NCBI RefSeq assembly: GCF_051172195.1
Contig: NZ_JBPJAQ010000001.1
Location: 5,952,001-6,016,000 of the forward strand
Length of the DNA: 64,000 nucleotides
Source of the DNA: Paludibaculum fermentans_A
GTDB lineage: Bacteria; Acidobacteriota; Terriglobia; Bryobacterales; Bryobacteraceae
Reading direction: 5' to 3'
The position numbers and the translations under genes were made by a program. How positions within the stretch are numbered: the first letter of the stretch is position 1; every line of letters begins with the position of its first letter. Shown in pieces: positions 60,983-64,000 of the stretch. The notes under the pieces are model-generated. The model ran no database searches and had not been told where the DNA came from. It saw only the letters and a list, made by a program, of their open reading frames with translations.

Positions 60983-60991
60983 CGAACACTT

Positions 60992-61909
60992 ATGGCGAAG
61001 ATAGCTTTCGATCCGGGCATAACAGAGCGGTTTTCAGGCCAGATCCGGCGGATTATCAATGAAGACGGGTCGTTCAACGTCAGGCGGGTGGGTGGGCGGC
61101 TGCGCGACGCCGGCTATTTCCTGTATTTCATGAACCTGAGCTGGCCGGCGTTCCTGGTGCAGGTGCCGCTGATCTATCTCGGCATCGAATTGCTGTTCGC
61201 GGTGGCGTATTACCTGATAGGAGTCGAGAACCTGCAGGGCGCACCACGCAATTCAGCCATGCAGGGCTTCACCAGCGCATTTTTCTTCAGTATCCAGACG
61301 TTCACGACAGTGGGCTACGGCCACATCTCGCCGAACAGTTTCCTGGCCAGTTCGATAGCCGCCGTGGAGGCGATGTCGGGGATTCTCAGTCTCGCCGTGG
61401 CGACTGGCTTAATATTTGCCCGATTTTCGCGGCCTTCTGCCAGCCTTGCCTTCAGTGAGAATGCGGTGATCGCTCCGTTTCAGGATGGGCAGGCGCTGAT
61501 GTTCCGCCTGGCGAACCGGCGGCCGAACGTGCTGCTGGAATTGGAAGCGCGCATCCTGATGATGACGGTCGAGAACGTGGATGGCGAGTTGAAGCGCCGT
61601 TATGCGCCACTGAGCCTGGAGCGGCCTAAGGTCTACTTCCTGCCCCTGGTGTGGACCGTCGTCCACCCCATCAATGAGGACAGCCCGCTGTGGGGCCGGA
61701 CGGCGGACGACCTGCAACGGCTGCAGACTGAGTTCATGGTGCTGATCAAAGCCTTCGACGACACGTTCAGCCAGACCGTGCACGCGCGGCGCAGCTATGT
61801 GGCCGGGGAACTGAAATGGAATGCGCGATTCGTGCCGACGTTCAAAGCGGCGTCGGAGGGCGAGATGGAACTGGATCTCGCCCGCCTGAACGAACACGTT
61901 GAAATGTAG
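60992..61909 (+). CDS. inward-rectifier (Kir/KirBac-like) potassium channel
   Basis: A 305-residue channel subunit. A slide-helix region is followed by helix 1 (FLVQVPLIYLGIELLFAVAY), pore helix and selectivity filter FFFSIQTFTTVGYGHISP, helix 2 (AAVEAMSGILSLAVATGLIF), and then the cytoplasmic Kir immunoglobulin-like domain of about 170 residues (FRLANRRPNVLLELEARILM, VHPINEDSPLWGR). The filter TVGYG is intact, so K+ selectivity is expected. The ATG at 60992 is preferred to 60950, which would overlap the divergent gene. Confidence 0.92.
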   Translation: MAKIAFDPGITERFSGQIRRIINEDGSFNVRRVGGRLRDAGYFLYFMNLSWPAFLVQVPLIYLGIELLFAVAYYLIGVENLQGAPRNSAMQGFTSAFFFSIQTFTTVGYGHISPNSFLASSIAAVEAMSGILSLAVATGLIFARFSRPSASLAFSENAVIAPFQDGQALMFRLANRRPNVLLELEARILMMTVENVDGELKRRYAPLSLERPKVYFLPLVWTVVHPINEDSPLWGRTADDLQRLQTEFMVLIKAFDDTFSQTVHARRSYVAGELKWNARFVPTFKAASEGEMELDLARLNEHVEM

Positions 61910-61915
61910 CCGGCC

Positions 61916-63187
61916 TTACTGGAAACGGCCGCGATAGGCCCACAGGCCCAGGGCCGGGTTGGAGATGTAGAAGATCTCCTCGCCGTCGACGTCGTTAAAG
62001 CCGTCCTGCAGGCTTTCGGGGTTGTACTTCTGCGTCATCTCGGCCAGGTTGCCGTATTGGTAGTGAACACCCTCCACCTCTTCGCGCGTGAGGTAGCCGG
62101 GACAGTAAGTGATGCGGAAGCGGCCCTCGGACGTGCCGTGAATCAGGTGTGCCGCGGCGCTGAGATTGCCGGCGAGGTCGGGGTTGTTCTTCACTGCTTC
62201 GAGCACGTCGGGTGTGTTGCGATAGCCGTACTTGCGGATGAGCTTGTCGATGGTGGGATCCTCGCCAAACTCCTTCACGCCAGGCGCAAGCACGATGAGG
62301 TCGCCGCCGTCGGCCAGGGCCATGCGAGTGCGGTAGACGCTCTTGTTGCCCAGCCAGGTGCTGCGGAACTCGCTGGGGTCGAGGAAGACCACGGCCTTCT
62401 TGATCTCGCGTTCCATCATCACGAAGTTGACCTTGAGGCTGAGGGCCGAAGCCTGCTCGAAGCACTCGACATCGTCGCCGACATATAGGCCGCGCAGGGC
62501 GAGCTGACCCGCGTTGTTCTTGCCGACCACGGTCTGCACATAAACGATGGGCAGGTGCTGGGCGAAGTGGTCGGAGGCGTAGTTCAGGACTCGGCGCACG
62601 GGCGTATCGGCGCGGCCCATAATCCGCTCCATGCCATAGACGGCGCCCAGGAAGTGGCTCTTGTTGATACCCTCGCTGCCGCCGGTGCCGACGAACACGT
62701 TCTTGTTGTAGTTCGCCATGCCGATGACTTCGTGCGGGACGACCTGGCCCAGCGACAGGATGAGGTCGAAGCCGCCCTCGGCGACGAGGTTGTCCACCTG
62801 GGCGGGCCAGGTGAAGTCGAGCGCGCCCTCCGAGACTTCGCGGATAAAGGACGCGGGCACTTCGCCCAGAGTGGTGATGCCGGTACGCCAGTCGTGCACA
62901 TGGAATAACGACACCGGCATGTCGCCGAACATGTGGCCGATTTCGGCCTCGGTCATGGGCGTGTGGGTGCCGATGGCGGGCAGGACGGCGGCGAGGCTGT
63001 CGCCGTAGTATTCCCAGGCGAGCCGCGTGAGTTCACCGGCACGCGAGTGGAAGCGCGTGATATCGGGCGGCAGGCACAGGACTTTCTTGCGGGGGCCCAG
63101 GGCGTCAAGGGCCTGGAAGAGGGCGGTTTTGAGCTCGGCGGAGGTGAATTCCGTGGTCTCCGAGCCGGCGGCGAAGTACAGACTCAT
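61916..63187 (-). CDS. LarA/DUF2088 family protein (lactate racemase-like)
   Basis: A 423-residue protein of the nickel-pincer racemase family. Signatures include LPPDITRFHSRAGE (DxTR), LPAIGTHTPMTEAEIGHMFG with a catalytic-type His, and the region VVPHEVIGMANYNKNVFVGT GG (in two parts) with His and Lys that bind cofactor and substrate in LarA. Family members racemise or epimerise 2-hydroxy acids, including sugar acids, when loaded with the LarBCE-made cofactor; no larB, C or E gene is in the window. AAGGG lies about five bases before the ATG. It converges with the potassium channel gene with six bases between. Confidence 0.85.
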   Translation of the reverse strand: MSLYFAAGSETTEFTSAELKTALFQALDALGPRKKVLCLPPDITRFHSRAGELTRLAWEYYGDSLAAVLPAIGTHTPMTEAEIGHMFGDMPVSLFHVHDWRTGITTLGEVPASFIREVSEGALDFTWPAQVDNLVAEGGFDLILSLGQVVPHEVIGMANYNKNVFVGTGGSEGINKSHFLGAVYGMERIMGRADTPVRRVLNYASDHFAQHLPIVYVQTVVGKNNAGQLALRGLYVGDDVECFEQASALSLKVNFVMMEREIKKAVVFLDPSEFRSTWLGNKSVYRTRMALADGGDLIVLAPGVKEFGEDPTIDKLIRKYGYRNTPDVLEAVKNNPDLAGNLSAAAHLIHGTSEGRFRITYCPGYLTREEVEGVHYQYGNLAEMTQKYNPESLQDGFNDVDGEEIFYISNPALGLWAYRGRFQ

Positions 63188-63270
63188 GCACCCTTAGTAT
63201 ATTCCGATTGACATTTCAGTCACGAGACCACGCCGCGCTGGCACAATGGAGGCAGGAGCACCGGCTGGCC

Positions 63271-64000
63271 TTGATCACCACCTCTTTGCTGTTGGCTGTG
63301 CAGTTGTCCGCCTGCGTCCCGGCCCGCTGGCCGGCGGCGGATGTCGAATCACTGTCGCTGCTGAAGCAATCGCCCATCAACTGCCTGCTGGTGGACTCCG
63401 CCGTGTGGAAGAGCGATTTCGCGGCAGCGGCGAAAGGGCAGGGCATTACTGTCCTGGCGACGAAGCAGGACGGATCCGCGCTGGTTGTGTCCGACTCGCC
63501 TGGCGGTCCCGTTCGCTTCACCCTGACGACGCGCGCGAGGATGCCCATCGAGCATCCGGGCGAAGTGCTTGGTACGACACAGGGCGTGTGGCCGGGTGTA
63601 CGCGCCGAGGAGAAGGGCGCCGTGCAGGCGCGGCCCAGCAGTTCTCCGTGGGTCGATACCAACTCGGGCTTCCTGCGGTTTACCAGGGCCGTGACTCCAC
63701 CGGCGACGGCACTATGGCTGGCCAACACGCCGCCGGAGAATAACATCCTGGGGCCGGAGCGCTATATCCAGGCGGTGGCCGATGCCGCCATGGCCGGGGC
63801 ACGTTGGGTGGTCGCCCTGGATCCAGGCTACTGGGCGCTGCTGCGCAAGGGCGACGAAAAGGCGCTGGCGGGCTGGACGCGGATCAATTCAGTGCTGAAG
63901 TTCTATGAGGATCACAAGGAAATCGCTGCCTGGCCCGATTTCAGCGGTCTGGCGGTGCTGCAGGACGCCTCATCCGGCGCACTGATGTCCGGCAGCATCC
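63271..64000 (+). CDS. exported protein of unknown function, cut by window end
   Basis: This frame stays open from the TTG at 63271 to the end of the window (243 visible codons). It starts LITTSLLLAVQLSACVPARW, a signal peptide with a possible lipoprotein Cys at residue 14. Later text includes VESLSLLKQSPINCLLVDSA, ARPSSSPWVDTNSGFLRFTR and DAAMAGARWVVALDPGYWAL, similar in style to exported glycan-related proteins of Solibacter-type genomes, but I cannot name a family. GGAGGCAGGAG lies 12 bases upstream of the TTG, so the exact start is uncertain; the overlapping frame at 63246-63743 is judged a shadow. Confidence 0.65.
   Translation, partial: MITTSLLLAVQLSACVPARWPAADVESLSLLKQSPINCLLVDSAVWKSDFAAAAKGQGITVLATKQDGSALVVSDSPGGPVRFTLTTRARMPIEHPGEVLGTTQGVWPGVRAEEKGAVQARPSSSPWVDTNSGFLRFTRAVTPPATALWLANTPPENNILGPERYIQAVADAAMAGARWVVALDPGYWALLRKGDEKALAGWTRINSVLKFYEDHKEIAAWPDFSGLAVLQDASSGALMSGSI

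Noticed and set aside
63246..63743. 165-codon plus-strand frame near the window end
   Set aside because: The overlapping frame from 63271 has a signal peptide and continues with protein-like composition to 64000; the 63246 frame is rich in Gly and Arg and stops.

Overview
The window is 64 kb of GC-rich, densely coding bacterial DNA with no rRNA, CRISPR array, insertion sequence or phage gene that I could see. Gene content points to a soil Acidobacteriota of the Bryobacterales/Solibacter type. The pointers are PEP-CTERM proteins, putative-Ig repeat proteins, many Tat- or Sec-exported carbohydrate-active enzymes (DUF1080, sulfatase, GH35, GH116), TldD with a Tat-like leader, and enhancer-binding regulators. 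This placement is inference from content, not from a marker gene.

Layout. 0-6.2 kb: an incomplete protein, a DUF3592 membrane protein, a small exported protein, a DUF1080 hydrolase, a heptamer-repeat spacer and the tldD-tldE pair. 6.2-12.8 kb: an unrecognised Cys-flanked protein, a chemoreceptor, a Kef-type cation/proton antiporter, and a TIGR00300-family ornithine cyclodeaminase next to queF. 12.8-18.4 kb: an RND efflux operon in which permease and TolC-like outer membrane protein are one 1464-residue reading frame. 18.5-25.9 kb: an orphan protein, sulfatase, GH35 beta-galactosidase, tRNA-Leu(UAG), and a minus-strand cluster of a degenerate NarX-type kinase, NarL-type regulator, amidohydrolase and a small protein. 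25.9-30 kb: split transketolase and two divergent PEP-CTERM genes separated by about 890 bp of non-coding, hairpin-rich DNA.

30-37.2 kb is a housekeeping block: hemB, a membrane protein, acylphosphatase, then apt-ispE-prs-rplY-pth-rpsF-rpsR-rplI with tight or overlapping junctions and a strong terminator. 37.2-43.9 kb: HEAT/SEC-C protein, PHP-domain protein, LolA-like protein and a five-repeat putative-Ig protein. 43.9-50.2 kb is a minus-strand EmrAB-TolC-type efflux operon (tolC, hlyD/emrA, emrB) ending in a GAF-GAF-AAA+-Fis sigma54 activator. A sigma54-type -24/-12 element lies directly before tolC, with a cluster of TGCCGA-N4-TCGGCA palindromes further upstream. This looks like a self-contained, autoregulated efflux unit. 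50.2-64 kb: radical SAM protein, GH116 glucosidase, two proteins of unknown function, a LssY/hydrolase protein coupled to a second hydrolase, GNAT, transglutaminase-like protein, potassium channel, LarA-family protein and an exported protein cut by the window end.

The observations most worth following are the sigma54 efflux unit, the RND-TolC fusion, the degenerate histidine kinase, and the structured spacer between the PEP-CTERM genes.
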